DNA from: Brevipalpus yothersi
Lineage: Eukaryota > Arthropoda > Arachnida > Trombidiformes > Tenuipalpidae
Assembly (NCBI GenBank): GCA_003956705.1
Contig: QZCP01000001.1
Span: 586,954-650,953, forward strand
Reading direction: 5' to 3'
DNA: 64,000 nt
The translations under genes were made by a program, and so were the position numbers. The notes below the pieces were generated by a model. It was not told the DNA's origin and made no database searches. It worked only from the letters and a program-made list of their open reading frames with translations. Of the stretch, positions 47,501 through 60,626 are shown piece after piece. Positions within the stretch are counted from its first letter, which is position 1, and every line of letters begins with the position of its first letter.

Positions 47501-50500
47501 CTCTGACGAAGGCTCGATAAATTAGAATTAAACCTACCTCCATACTTTATGAATGAAAAATTCGGTGAATGATATTTTTCCATCTGATACGCTGAGTTTT
47601 TTCCAATTAGCATACACTACCAATAGTCCACTGTAAAAAAAGAGGAATATTCCATCAGTCATTCGAAGATGTCTCTGTTACTCTTGAGAACGAGAAAATT
47701 TTCTGATCAGACAAAGAAGTAAAAATACCTGATGAAAAAAAACGTATTGACCGAAAGTGTGAAGTTAGCTATAGGCATGAAAGCCAGATCATCGTCGATT
47801 TCTTGAATATGCTTCAAGCGTCCTGTGTCGAAGGAATGTTCGATTAGTTGTTAAATATTCACTTCAATATGTGGGTTGAAACTCACGATAATGGTGGTAG
47901 TGAACAAAGTCGGTGTAAAAATAAGTGTGACCACAAATAATCCAACAAACAGAAAGGAATCGTATGCCATCCAAATGTCGAAGAGGGGAGCTGAACGGCT
48001 TTTTAGCAGAGTCAAGAAGTTTTTTTGTATTCTTTTGGAGGGAAAAGGCAATGAAAAAGTTGGTCCAAGATCCTTAGTAAATCCAAAAGAAGATGGAAGA
48101 ATTTTGTTAGGAGACTTAGAAGTCTCAATAATTTACTATTTTTTACTCACTTTCATCACCTATCATCAATTTTTTCTCGCTTTTATACGACAAATAAAGC
48201 TCCAAAGATGTACCGGTAATGACTAAGATGAGTATAACCAATAATATGGATCTATTCAATTGAAAAAAATTGCAACTTATTAGGATCAGAGACCAGATGT
48301 AATCAGTATGAGCACTATTATGATTGAAGTCAACTCATTGAGCTTAAAGTTTAAACACTTCCTAGACTCAATCTGATACTTTTCTGTTAGTACATTATAA
48401 ATATTTATCGAAATTCTGGTCAGAATTTTCCTACAGGTGTGGAAACTGTTATATCTCTATCTCACTTTTACTGATTTTGTCTCCCTTCTGACTGGAGAAT
48501 CGCTCGAAGATATTACAAGACAAAAAGAGAGAATTCCTTTCTGAACACCCTGAATATTAGGTCTATCGGCAAATGAAAATTCTTTGAATCCATTGGCAAT
48601 AATTACTCACATAATGGTCAGTTGAGTTCGGTCAATTTTGAAAGTTTCGTGCATCTGACAATAATCTACACCAACTTCCATTCCTGTTGGCTCAGCCACT
48701 GAAAAATAGAAGAAGGGAAGATGATATCAAATGAGCGACAGTTGAAAGATCATTCCCTCAAAACTTACGATAGTTGGCAATTTCACTTATTTCATCTCTA
48801 TTACAAGCTGATGGAATACAGAGCCCATATCTGAAGGATAGCAAGTTGTTTTTGGACCAAAATTCTCGGAGAACCTTTTTTCAGGAGAAGCGTCTTTGAG
48901 TGAGATACAGTGATCAGACAATTCAAAAAACTTACATCATTCCAAACGACTGAATCTTCTGGAATATTTTTGGGCCTTTTACTCATGTCAACATTTTTTT
49001 CGAATGCTGCTTTGATGTCCATTATGCAATATTTGCCCTCGAATTTTTTCATGGCAGTGCTCGAACTAGAGGCATTTATTCCAATCTTAACTCCTAAGCA
49101 CTGCTCAAATGAACCGAAATCGGTCAATGTCCCTTCCAAAATTCCACTTGGTGGCTTTCCAGAGGCATCGAGAACTAAATAAACGAGAAATTAATCAATA
49201 GGTTAATCCAGTTCAAATGGAAAATTTTTCTCTCAAGTTCCTTCAAGTCTCAGCAATGGCTTCTATTAAATGCGTTCAAGCCTATGATATCGACATTACA
49301 CTAGATTTTTCTTTCCAAATTCAATTTCGAATTTTCAAGAAGCTATACAAAGCTAGACCCTCAATAAGGCATTGGCAGGGTGTTTATTTTAGCTTAATCA
49401 TCTATAACAAATTGTTGAGATTAGAACGACGCTAAAGATTAACTTCGCACTTCAATCAGTTTTTTTCATAATGCATGCAATCAAAAGATTATCAGCTTAA
49501 TAGAGTTAATCAGTTGTCGAAAGAAAATGCATGAATGAGTTTACATTGGTTTTTTTCTTCCAAGCCGTTATCTTTCACTCAATCAAGCAACTAACTTATA
49601 TTCAATTGTGCAAAAACCTAATTTGAAGAGATAGAAGTTCAAGACCTCTTCGAACAATGCCAACAGAGCGTGAACTTGTTTCGTGTGTTCGATCTTCGAT
49701 AATCACTTACACAAATCAGCCTTTAGAGGTGACTCGAAAGCTATTTTATTTCCATGCATCACTAAATCTTTCAGAATGACAATGGAATTGTAATAACTGA
49801 TCAATCATCTGTATGACCAGAGAAATAGATGCACTTCACCTTTGACCGATCATTTTTTCAACAGACAGGAGGAAGGATGAACTTAGTGATCAGGAATCGA
49901 ACTATTTCTCGAATGCATCTTCAATCGAGTTTCATCTTGATATTTTTCATGAATTTATGCAAATTTCAGAGGAAATTTAAGCAGCCATATGATGAATGAA
50001 GCTTCAAAAGGAAGAAATTAGAAGAGTAGAGCAAGGTTAGTCGACCAACAGGAATTTCATGAAGCAGGAAGCATTTCGCTCCATAATCATGCCAGGAAGT
50101 GCTTAAGGATATGATCATCACGACATTGAATGGCCAATGGTCAGATTTTACCAATTTTAATTTGAATGAAATTAAGTGTCTTAAGAGATTTTCTATGGGA
50201 TGAATGCTGAATTTTTATGCATTTTCAAGTCGAAAACCACCACAGTCGAAAAAAGTGAGCCATAAAAGATATTCGTCATCAATTAAACAACCAAAATCTT
50301 CACTTAATTATACATGAAATTCTTTCGACTAATTAAAAGAAAAAAGTTTGACATTCTAAAGTTTTCACTCTCTTGAAGAATGATTTTCATCATCTATCAG
50401 GTTTTGAGATGATTGGAAATGAATCTCATGTCCTGAGCTTCTCGGAAACAGATATAAGATCAACAAGATCAAAAAGAGGTTCAAAGTTGTTCAGAACTCT

Positions 50501-53500
50501 GAGATCTATCTCTCATCTACCATACCAGGAAAAAATCAACAACAACTAAGAATAAGGAAAAACAGAGCAGGAAAAAAGCCTGCATCGTTATGAATTGAAC
50601 AGTAAAATATTGCCTGGAAATATGTTTGAAAGGCAATGATCTTTAAATAGATTTAAATGAATTCCGATTATTCAAAACCTTTGCTCCCTCACTTTCTTCC
50701 TTCTTTTCGAAAACAGCAGGCTCTACATGTATGGTCAACACTGAGGCCATTAGCTAACGGACAGACTGAACGCATAGCGGTCACTTTTTTTCGTACTCCT
50801 CTTCTCCTATTTCTCCCGATCATGAGCCATTCGAATACGAAAATCAAATTCGAACTTTCTCTGGGAAGATTTTCCACAGACTTTTTCTCAGAATATGATT
50901 TTGAATTAGATTCTTGTGGTGAAAAAATTTACGATTTCCACAAGAGAAAGGGATGTGAAGCCTGTTTATGGCTCTGGTTGCTCGCCATATCATACTGGAG
51001 AGATAGTTTTTTGAATCATTAATTGAGTTATCGTAAAATGAAACTCGTGAAAGATTGAAGAGACATGATATAAAGGAGCTTGATTGAGAAATGAAATTCA
51101 AATAGTTCGGACGCTGTATATGAACGCACCAATTCTTTGGATTGGCGAGACGAATTATCTCATCATGTTCGTGGCTCACTTTCACTTTCATTTTACTTTC
51201 ACTCAGAAAACAGCTTCAGCCAGTTTGAGAAAAGCTTGAATAGTTAGCGACAGTCCGATGACCTCAATTTTAGCTTTTGCACGATGTGGAGTGAAACATG
51301 ATTTAGGGGCATCTCTAACTGGTTTTATCAACACCGAATAAGAAGAACAATGATCTTCATTTTAATCGAATAACACACAAGAATGGCCAGGTATGTTTCA
51401 GAATTCCATGTTCCTCATTTTCTTCGATATATGTCTGCCTACTCTCGATAAAACTGAGTTGAAATCATGAATACCTATCCTAGTGTTTACACATGGATTT
51501 TAGCTATGGTGAAACAATAGTTGGAAAAATTGACTATTAAATCAATTAATTGAATAAATTAAATTAAATCAAAGGAGGTTTGCAGTCCAATGGCATGTTC
51601 ATTAGTCATCTTGTATCAAAAGAAAGTATCAATATACCAGTAAAAGATAGTTGATAAATCATATTTCGAACTCACATAGACTAGGAATTTCTACCTCATC
51701 TTGCAGAATCGTTAGAGAAACGAACTGATCTATGGTGAATAATCAGTAATTTTTGAATCTGAAAAGAGAAACTTACTCATCTCATGAATAAGCTCGGCTG
51801 CATAAGCCCACATGGCAGTCTGGTGCACTCATTAATTGAAGCAAGTCAATAGTTCTAGAACAATTACTCTCAACAGTGCAATCGATTCATAGACTCAAAC
51901 ATGAAAAACTGTCAATTTTCTTGATTAAAAAAACAATCAGTTAGTGGTTTGATCGATTTATGATCATTCGAAATGAGTTACACATGAATAATCCAGAGCA
52001 GGGTACACGAGGCAAGTTCACTGTAACATTAAACTTAAGTTTACCAACTTTTTCCTATTGATAGCTATTCTCATTTTTGAGCATATTTTCCTCGCTCCTC
52101 GCAGTAAGAGATGATATAATTGAGTCAGATCCTGATCGAGAGTGGATTTTACATTCGAACGAGGAAAGATCAAGTTTGGTTTGATTCAGGATATTTGAGG
52201 ATATCGATCGCCATGACTAAACTTCGTTCTGGTGTGTGTGGTGAAAAATGAAGGAGCCATGACATTCATTGTGACCGATGATGGTCGTGACAAAAATTTT
52301 CCGATAAATGCTGCAAACAAACAGTTACTGTCTTTAAAAATGATAGTAACCAAAAACTGAGCAAATCTTCTGTATAAGAAGAACTTTCCTGATCGGAAGT
52401 TGGGAAGGAGGTAAGAACGATTTCACAGTCAGAATGAACATAATAATTGAAGTTGAATCACTGTTTTTCGACGATATTCGAAACCTAATCCACTAAACGG
52501 TGAATTCTTAGGAGTGAGAAGAGACAATCGCATGACCAATCTGTGTTTGCATCTAAGCGATATAACTTCATGAGGAATTATTGAGAACAGCCAAACGATT
52601 TTCCAAAAAATCAGTAGTTTGGTCAGTCCCCTTTTTCTTTATGCTTTGAGAAGAGAAAAAGAGAGAGGGAGAGAGAGAGAAGCAAAGCAGGCGAATATCT
52701 TGTACATTCATTATCATCTGATTAAAGTGATTGAAATATATCGCTTGCAAAGGAGAGAGACCGGAAGTGTCCATTGTGTCGTGCGATCGAATTTTACCAT
52801 TTTCGACATATGACAGGGAAAGTGAGCTATGAATCGGCTAAAGCAAAAAGACGTTCGTATACATCGTGAAAATTTTCAAGCATTCAGTTGGATGGCCAAC
52901 ATTTAGAATCTGAAAAATGGTGCCGCATCGAGTTTGGGGTCAAGATAGTCACACTCATAATTCAACTCTAATTCTAATACTTGAGCAATGAATTCAATAG
53001 CACTCTTTATACGACTTAATTCATACCAACGTGTTGTATCGACAAAGCCTAAAAGCTTTTAATCATAGGCGTTTGGCACAAACCAACTCTAGGGTTGAAA
53101 ATTCTACTCCCAATCATCAATAGAGTCGAAGCCACTATGTAATGATTCAAAAATCCACGAACTATCAATCTGGAGCTAAATTCTTCCAAAACTTTGAAAA
53201 TTTTCAGGGAAGCTTATTCCATGGAGTGAAAATGAGAAATTAACTCACTTTTAAAAGCCCAGTCTTTGCCTTCTTGGAGGCCTTGCATAAGTAGAAGAAA
53301 ACTATTGGCACACTCTGAGGAAACATTGGACTCCATTCCTCCTTGAACGATGGTAGGCATTGTTGTTTTGAGCATATTGCCTACTGTATCTTTGAGAAAC
53401 GCTAGTAGGGTTCCCAATGCTTCACCTTCCATTGATTGGTCATCAGCGAGAGTTGCATTCTCGGTCGGGGAGCTTTCTTCAGGATCTTTGCGAGCTATGG

Positions 53501-53711
53501 ATGAATCGGTGGCCGATGTTTCCGAATCTTCGAGCACTTCACCTTGATCTCCCTGCTGATAGCCGGGCTCAGGTGTACTTAAAATTTCCGGTTGAGATGC
53601 ATTGAAGATCAGCTGTGATTCCGAACCGGAAGAAACTGTGTGAAGTGGAGTTGAAGAAAACGATCCATGAAAAAAGAGTAGAAAAACACAAAAAACAGAG
53701 CCAGAATGCAT
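44503..53711 (-). CDS. NRF-6 (nose resistant to fluoxetine)-like acyltransferase-3 membrane protein
   Basis: Fourteen exons join in frame to 808 residues: 53711-53249, 49174-48936, 48874-48769, 48698-48611, 48251-48151, 48072-47887, 47822-47729, 47630-47538, 47141-46976, 46838-46759, 46086-45961, 45362-45245, 45132-44803 and 44739-44503. A signal peptide (MHSGSVFCVFLLFFHGSFSS) and a Ser/Glu-rich region precede the NRF domain (ILDASGKPPSGILEG, YGLCIPSAC). Then comes the acyltransferase-3 domain: LDGIRFLSVCWIICGHTY, NTFFFISG, NWWTNILFVNNF, HTWFLAAHMQFH, MPYNHLGSYLTGIIIGY and LSYLAYLVHPLLM. C. elegans NRF-6 and NDG-4 belong here and affect lipid transport and drug uptake; the substrate is unknown. 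The first intron is 4,074 bp, others mostly 62 to 120 bp. Exon 3's acceptor (TGAAAAAAG) is weak. Confidence 0.88.
49175..53248 (-). other. first intron of the NRF-6-like gene
   Basis: A 4,074-bp intron between the signal-peptide exon and the second exon. I found no nested gene in it. The open frames at 50657-51191 look like chance. Confidence 0.55.
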
Positions 53712-54550
53712 CACAGAGATTGGGTATTATACAAAAGAACAAATCTGTACAAAGTTACTGATGGGTTTTGGTCGGAAAACAAGTTGGACAAAATGAATTG
53801 TGAAACGTGAAAAAATCGTATCAAAAGCGCCAGAACTCGTATCAAAAGCGGCCTTATTTCATCAGAATTCGATGTGTAATGGGAAGTGGTCTCTCGATCC
53901 AATCTGATTCGAGGACTAAATTTTTGAGTTTTCAGTTTCGAGCTCACTCACGATTCGAAAACTCGATAATTAGCACGTGATTCGAAGGGGAGGTTCTTAA
54001 TTTTTGCTCATTTCTTACGATTTAAAAAGCCTTCATCGATTATATTGTCATATTTTCACCCCATAAATGCTAGCACGCTAAATGTTCTTAATTTTAACTG
54101 ATAATTTAACAATTTTTCTAGAATTTTTTCAATGAATTTAACCGGAAAAAATTATCCCAATCAATTGATTTGTTGAGTTTATCAATATTTTAAATCAATT
54201 GATCGCTCAAGATTTATGATCACAGTAGTCCCTTGGCACATCAAACAATCGTATCAATGGAATAGGCGAGAAGGTTATTAATCAATGCACATTCCCTAGT
54301 TTTTTTAAGATTGCTACGAGAAGAATACACAAACAGTTCACTTACTCTCTTGTCAGATGAGAATCATGATAAGAAAAAGCACTTGAGATCGAAGAGGAAG
54401 ATGGTGATCGGAAGCATTTCATACTTAAGTGTTGAGGAAGCTCGATAACAGACTGCCACAACATCTTCAATTTGCTTATGAGTGAAAAAATTTGTCATTT
54501 GTTTTGTGAACATCAAATTTGACAAGTTTTTGAGAGTAAAGAGTGTCAAA
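53712..54550. promoter_or_regulatory. shared divergent promoter region
   Basis: 839 bp between the start codons of the NRF-6-like gene (minus) and the LRR gene (plus), so both 5' regions lie here. No TATA box or clear motif pair was identified. Confidence 0.5.
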
Positions 54551-56096
54551 ATGTTACGTTTACGACCGGAATCAGTCCTTTTTATGGTTTCACTTTTTCT
54601 CTTGATTTTTGTGAACGAATTTACTGCACAAAATTCAATTGACCAGAATACTACAACAAAACCTGAAGAATCTACTCCAGACAAAAACATTGGTCTACAA
54701 AGTCTCGATTTTAATTGTGAAACTGATGCCTCCAAGATGGACTGTTCATCACGCGACATTGCTTCACTTAACCATGCCAGTTTGCCGTCAGAAATCAGAA
54801 ACTTGAAATTATCTCATAATAAGCTGGAATCTATAAATGAACCAATTGTGGCGGAAAATCTCGAAATTTTAGACCTATCGATGAACTCTCTTAGTTCCAT
54901 AAGCTTGAATGCATTCGAAAACCTTAGTTCACTTCAAGAACTTGACTTGAGTCACAATAGGTTGTGGTTATTGGATAACCGATTCACAAAATTGAAAAAC
55001 TTGACTCATCTTGATCTCAGCTTCAATGAAATTGGGTTCGTATTCTCATCCTGCAATTTGAGATCTTCTTCATGGTAGTCACGAATGTTATATTGAAGTT
55101 CATCAATCATAATTTTTCCAATGAATGACTGTTGAATTTTGTTTCAGCTCTTTGGACAGTACATGGTTCGACCATCTGATCAAGTTGACTCGACTCGATT
55201 TGAATAACAACAAAATTCGTGCTCTTGAGGCCGATGTTTTCTCAGGTTTAACGAATCTAGAGGAATTGCATCTGAGCCATTGTGCCATAAGCGAGCTACC
55301 AGAAGAAATTTTCCGAAGCAACTTCAAATTAAAGTCACTATTCCTTGACAACAATCAATTCAACAAAGTTCCTACTCAAGCTCTGGCTATAGCTTCGAAG
55401 CTACACTTTTTGGATCTAGGAGCAAACGAATTCGTTTCCTTGGACAATCCCGATTTCGAAGGTCTATCATCTGTGGTCACATTGAGATTGGAGAAAATGA
55501 AGCAGCTCAAGAGAATCGGTCCACATGCCTTCCAAGGAATGGATAATCTGACATACTTTTATTGTAGTCATAACTCGTATCTGCGATTTGTTAGCTCAAA
55601 AGCATTCTATGATAATCATAGTGATCAGGTTATTCCTCTAAAAGGATTCACTTTTCGCCATAATGCAGTCAATGGCCTGGCTAGAGAGGTAATCGATTGG
55701 AAGTCCCTAAAAACGGTAGATCTAGCTGGCAATCCATGGAGTTGTGATTGTCACTTGGGATGGATAATCATGGTCAAGTTCGAGAAAGATAAAGAAGATC
55801 AAGCAAAATGTTTTTTCCCACCTTATATGAAAGGCCGAATCATCAGTCAGATGTCACCTGATGAATTTCGATGCTCCTTTCTGATGCAACATGAGTTTAC
55901 CGTTGTTGGCACCTTGATGTTGATCATTACCATTTCCATGACAGTAGTAGTTCTTCTGTATCTTTTGATAAAAATCAGCCCATGTTTGAAATGTAAAAAT
56001 CCATTCCGTCGAAGTTATGGTTATTCCAAAGTTAAAGTGACCAAGAATGGCAGAAGCTTCGATCTTGAATGGGATCCAACAGGCGATCCAAACTGA
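54551..56096 (+). CDS. single-pass leucine-rich-repeat membrane protein
   Basis: Exons 54551-55035 and 55148-56096 (phase 2, 112-bp intron) give 477 residues. The frame is open upstream only from GTG, so the ATG at 54551 is used. A signal peptide (MLRLRPESVLFMVSLFLLIF) is followed by a Cys-containing N-cap and about ten LRRs, for example NLEILDLSMNSLSSISLNAF and LTHLDLSFNEIG. Then come an LRR C-terminal cap (NPWSCDCHLGW to EFRC), one transmembrane helix (TLMLIITISMTVVVLLYLLI) and a short basic cytoplasmic tail. The donor GG|GTTCGT is non-ideal. I chose it because the joined repeat is exactly 24 residues; a GTAGTC donor at 55075 would add 13 residues. Such proteins act in adhesion or signalling; no orthologue is claimed. 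Confidence 0.8.
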
Positions 56097-56528
56097 TTAA
56101 ATAATTTTTCCTGACTTCCATGATCATTTGTTAGTGCGATTGATGCTAAACAATATCACTCACTTGTTCAATCCACAAGTTAAACTACAAAATATTTATA
56201 ATTACAAAAATAACAATCATCATCATTAACACTCATAAACAGTTAGCTTTTAAACCGAAAACTTCTGAAAAACAACAAAAAAATTTGGCAACAAAAAGCT
56301 TGTTTGTTTTGTGCGCCAAGAGTTCAAAACGCGAAATGCGCTTGCGTAACATGAGAAAATTCGAAAAAAGCTAAAAAAAAGTTCGAAAGTTTAGCGTCAA
56401 AGTTAAAGTAAGAGTTTCATCTTCATCGATCAGTTGATTAAATGGTTCTTCTTTTCAATCAAAATTAATTGTGATTAGTTGGTATTAATTGTGCAGATTT
56501 AAATTTGTTCTCGTTCGAAACTTTCGGA
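56097..56528. other. spacer between LRR and RING genes
   Basis: AT-rich 3' untranslated sequence and the presumed promoter of the RING gene. No other feature seen. Confidence 0.5.
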
Positions 56529-57563
56529 ATGTCCTTCTTTCAGCCGTACTGCAATGGGTGTAAAAACCGTTTCAGCAAATCAACTAGATGGCTTTTCTCA
56601 ATGGCTTGTGGTCACATACTATGTTTCAACTGTGCTGGTACAAGTAAGTAGTGTCTTTTTGCTTTTGTTTCTCCAATTATTCTGATCATTTGTTTGAGTT
56701 AATTGGCTGATTTTATCTTTATCTAAAACACATTAAAAGATAAGAAAAAATGCAATCTGTGCGGCAAAGATAGCACAATTTACCCAAATTCCCACATTAT
56801 GGTGGATCCAGCGTTAAGAGAGTATTTTAATAGTCCATTGGAAATACTCAAAAAAGCTGGAAAAGTATACAATTACCAAGCTGCTCAGATGAAAAACTAT
56901 TTCATCCACCTTGATGAAGAGGTAAGGTGTGAATGAATTACATAGCGATAGGTAGTATATGATTAAAACGTTTTTCAGAACAAAAGGCTTAAACGCTTGT
57001 TGAGTGCTTCCCGTAAGCAAACAAAATTTTGGAAAGGAATAGTACCTCAGGAGAAGATGTTTGAGATACAGAGAAAAATTAAGCGAGAAATTAAGCAAGA
57101 GCGTGTAGATGAAGGTTTTATCGATTTGGCCAGCTCTATTAGATCAGGAAGAAGTCAAGAAAGCTATGAACGGTGAGTAGATGCATAAAAGTCTTGATTA
57201 TTTTAAATATTGAATATTTTCATTTTTTATTAAAGCGCTGCTTTGGAAGGTATAAACTGGAACGAGCGAATGGATGAAAACATAGATAGTAGCGAAATAA
57301 GCTACAATTCGCAGGCTCAGCGGAGATCATATGAAAGACTTCCAATCACGGCTGGCTCTTCGGATCCAAATATGTGAGTTATTTTCTCAATAAATGAATG
57401 ATTTTCATTTGATTGCTACTCTCATTTCTCTTTCAAAAGAACTAGAAATGAATGGAGATCAAGAGTATACGGTGATTCAACAGCAAGAGTTCTTTCAACA
57501 CAACCGGCATTCCCATCAACCCAGCAGGCAGGGAGATCATGGTATTCATCGATGAATCGGTAA
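56529..57563 (+). CDS. Zip3/RNF212-type RING-finger protein (candidate meiotic SUMO/ubiquitin ligase)
   Basis: Exons 56529-56643, 56740-56921, 56979-57172, 57236-57373 and 57440-57563 join in frame to 250 residues. The N-terminus is a compact RING: YCNGCKNRF, then ACGHILCFNCA, then KKCNLCGKD, matching the CxxC...CGHxxCxxC...CxxC pattern and position of RNF212, yeast Zip3, worm ZHP and fly Vilya/Narya. A short, charged, probably helical middle (NKRLKRLLSASRKQTKFW) and a Ser/Arg-rich tail follow, as in that family. These proteins mark crossover sites on the synaptonemal complex. RING families are numerous, so the meiotic role is an inference from layout and size. The stop codon is 38 bp from the BRAP stop on the other strand. 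Confidence 0.7.
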
Positions 57564-57601
57564 TAATTTTCCTACACTTCATTTGTGATAAGGAATCTTA
57601 A

Positions 57602-59099
57602 TTATTTCTTCCTTGACCTTCTAGGTTTTGAGGTGGATGGGCTCGATCCGACAACAACATGGCTATCTTTTATTTCATCCTCCGTGGCACCAGCAACATC
57701 TTTCAGCTTGTTCTGGGCTTCCAAGAAGAACATGAGATCTCTCACTTGTTCCTTCAATTCGGCTATCTCTTGATCTTTTTTTTCTATCATAGCCCTTAGC
57801 TGCTTCTCTGTTTCTTCCAATTTTTTGCTCCAAAGCTGCTGATTTTCATCAATACACTTATTCATTTCTTTTTCCTCCTGTAAATCAGAGAGTACTTTCC
57901 CAAGTCTTGTGGCTAATTGATTGATTTTCTTCTCCATCGAAGCTTTTTCTTTGGAGACACGCTGAGTTTCTTCTTCCAGCCTTTCTTTGTCTTCGAGCAA
58001 AACTTTGTTCTTGTCCAGTATTTCACTTATATGTTCACGAGCTTCGCCCTCAATTCTATTTATTGTTTCTTCAAAATAATGCCTCTGAGCTTCCAATTGA
58101 TTGGACAAAATATATGTATATTCAAGCTGAATGGAGTCCACTTTATCATCCATGTTATTATCAGATTCAACAGCCACTGGCTTTCCGTCCGTTTTATTTT
58201 GTAAGAGGCGATGGACATAGTTGTCACCAGCATAATCCCACACTCGATTATCAGCTCCAATTTCCAAAGCATATGTATGCTGTGTTTCTTGATAATGGAG
58301 TTTTGCATGTCCCTCTACATATCGACCACATCCAATGTTACCACAAATAACGCAAATCCACAATGATTCTTGAGAGCCACATTTGAAGCAATGATTTTCT
58401 TGTACACTTTCTGGTATCTGACTGTATCTGCACACTGGACAGCTTGAATCTCCATCTCTCCATTTATCGAGACAGCTGAAATGAAAGGTATGATTGCACA
58501 GGATGGTTAGAGTTCCTTCAGCAGGCTCATCCATTTTTTCAAGACACACTGGACACATTTGCGGCTCACTGCTTGGCTGACTGGAGCAGGCCATAGCTAA
58601 AGAACCATCATCCTCTTTCGAGTCACTGACTATTTCGACTCTCTTTACATAAAGTAGATGACAAATTTCTGGTTCAATAGAATTGAATTGGACCTTGTTA
58701 AAGTTCTCATAAAATTCATCGGAACTTTTCTGATTACGGAATTTGAGGAGTGCCATGTACTGGTTTGGCTTTGTGTTACGCACAATTCGAATGTGTTCAA
58801 CATTTTCGATGACTGGACCGGTGAATTGTAAAAGATCGTGGATAGTCATTGAAGTAGGTACCGATAAAATACACAACATTTCACTTTTGTTTGTAGCCTC
58901 ACTTCCTTCTCTTTTCTTCTTGTTCGCCCTGCAGAAGTGGACTACACCTTTGGTCACATCTACGTATGGATTGCCACTGAAAAATGATATTTGATGTACG
59001 TTATTGAAATCAGGAGTAGTCATTACGGTGATACCATCAAGAATCCTACAGAAATCTCCTACGCTGTTGTGATCATGCAAATTTTTGTCCAATAATCTT
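57602..59099 (-). CDS. BRAP: BRCA1-associated protein (BRAP / IMP), 5' end uncertain
   Basis: One large minus-strand exon (59099-57602) holds nearly the whole protein. The first in-frame ATG is at 59023, giving 473 residues; human BRAP has 592. Domains in order: the BRAP2 RRM-like domain (HQISFFSGNPYVDV to EICHLLYVKRVEIV), a RING-H2 finger (MCPVCLEKMDEPAEG, LCNHTFHFSCLDKW, SCPVCRY), a UBP zinc finger (CFKCGSQESLWICVICG, RYVEGHAKLHYQETQHTY, RVWDYAGDNYVHRL), a coiled coil of about 140 residues, and a basic tail. BRAP is a ubiquitin ligase that restrains Ras-MAPK signalling and retains NLS proteins in the cytoplasm. A splice acceptor sits at 59101-59100, so a 5' exon exists. The best donor candidate (59162) follows an in-frame TGA, see findings. 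Confidence 0.9.
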
Positions 59100-60626
59100 C
59101 TGCAAAAGATGAATAAAAAATCAGATAATTGTCATCTCCATAAAGCTTAGTTTCGACTTACCTTGTTCAAAGAGAACACCACACCCCAGTGATCACAAGT
59201 TCAGATTTCAACATACGCTGCTATTCTATTCAAAAAACAATATGTACAAGATGAAATAGAATCAACAATTAACGCAATTTTTACCAAGGAATGTTGTGAA
59301 ACTTGTGATACGTTTTTGTTTTGATTTGAGGCCTCGAAAAAAACATGATCGATTGTATATTGGGTAGATGTCACTCCAGCCTCCATTTCATGAGGCTACA
59401 CTAGTTAGGCTGACTAGTTTGAGCTCTGCTTTTGGCGCTTAACTTGGTGAACATTTTTCGGTTTGCAATTAATTTTAATTACATGTATTTCAATACGATT
59501 CCGGCTAGAAAAATCTGTTCATCTCATGAGTAAGTTTTCAATCATGTCATAAATTTGATTGATCATATTATACTTCCTCATTGCAAGGAAAATTATGAAG
59601 AGATGAAACTTAGTCTTGAGTATCTAAATATTCGTCGATCGACATGATTTTTTCGATTTTCGAAAATGAGTATCACGATGAAGCTTTGAATGGAGTTTTT
59701 CCATCCACTAAATTGGAACATGGTGTCTTCTTCCAATCCCTACTCATCAGGTATGTATTTTTTATCAAGATACTCCGTATATCCGGATGAAGATCTACTG
59801 TCAAAAAATTGGAAAATACTATCTATTCTTCTTGATGACCTTGATCGTTGAGGGTCTGGTTGGCACCTCAAAATACGTGGATGTTTCAAAAAAATGAAAA
59901 CCATGTTCACTCAGTGAGCGTTGCGTGCGGTTGTTCTCATCAGTCGATCAGCTCGCCTTGATGATATTCCGCGATGGTGGCCAAGTCAGTCAGATAAGGA
60001 GGTGTTGGAGCAAGTAATTTCAATTAAACTCACCAAAGAGGCTGCCTGAGGAGAGCTAATCAATTTAAGGAACTTATCAGCCAGGCTCCGGCAACTTGAT
60101 GGACTGTCAGGCTCGGGATGATCACTGTTCAGGCCGCCCACACTGTTCAGGACGTACCCATTGCGATCCTTTGCTGGCCTTTCAAGCTGGCCAGCCCTGT
60201 TTGGTCACTCGAAATAAAGATGTGCCGGTGACATGAGAGCAAACATTGTGCGCTCCAATTTTTGGTGAATATTTTCAGCCAAATTTGTACAGGATTATAG
60301 TCTGCTTAGACAAACATTCTCACGATCGTTTGTTCTTCTCATATCTTCTCTCTTCCTCTCTCTTCCTCTCTCTTTCTCTCTCCCTTTTGAAAAATGCTAC
60401 ATTCTTTCCACTGGTCAAGTGGTCTAAGAAAAATCAACTAGATTGCTATGCCCTTCGTGATGTGTGTATTTCGTTCAGCTCTAGGCTCGAGCGATTCCAC
60501 ATCATTTTAGAGTCAAAGAAGCTGGTCAGGTTTGGCTGAGTGATGAGAGGAGAGGGAACAAAAGAATTTGAATGTCAGAAATGAGCATAATAATCAATGA
60601 GTGTATGGCAAGATGAGCATGAATAT
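59100..60626. other. BRAP 5' region and spacer
   Basis: Contains probable BRAP 5' exon material (59162-59386). Also a plus-strand open segment 59644-59750 from an ATG to a CAG|GTATGT donor that could be a first exon of an unknown gene, with no recognisable partner. An AT-poor stretch at 60010-60220 has a repeated ACTGTTCAGG. No assigned gene. Confidence 0.4.

Noticed and set aside
50657..51022. 121-codon frame in the NRF-6-like first intron
   Set aside because: No recognisable motif, no splice context, and overlapping antisense frames of similar length; consistent with chance.
59201..59386. 61-codon minus-strand frame as the BRAP first exon
   Set aside because: Not fully rejected. Its ATG lies in the right place, but its best donor does not give the phase needed for the exon at 59099, so it was left out of the model.
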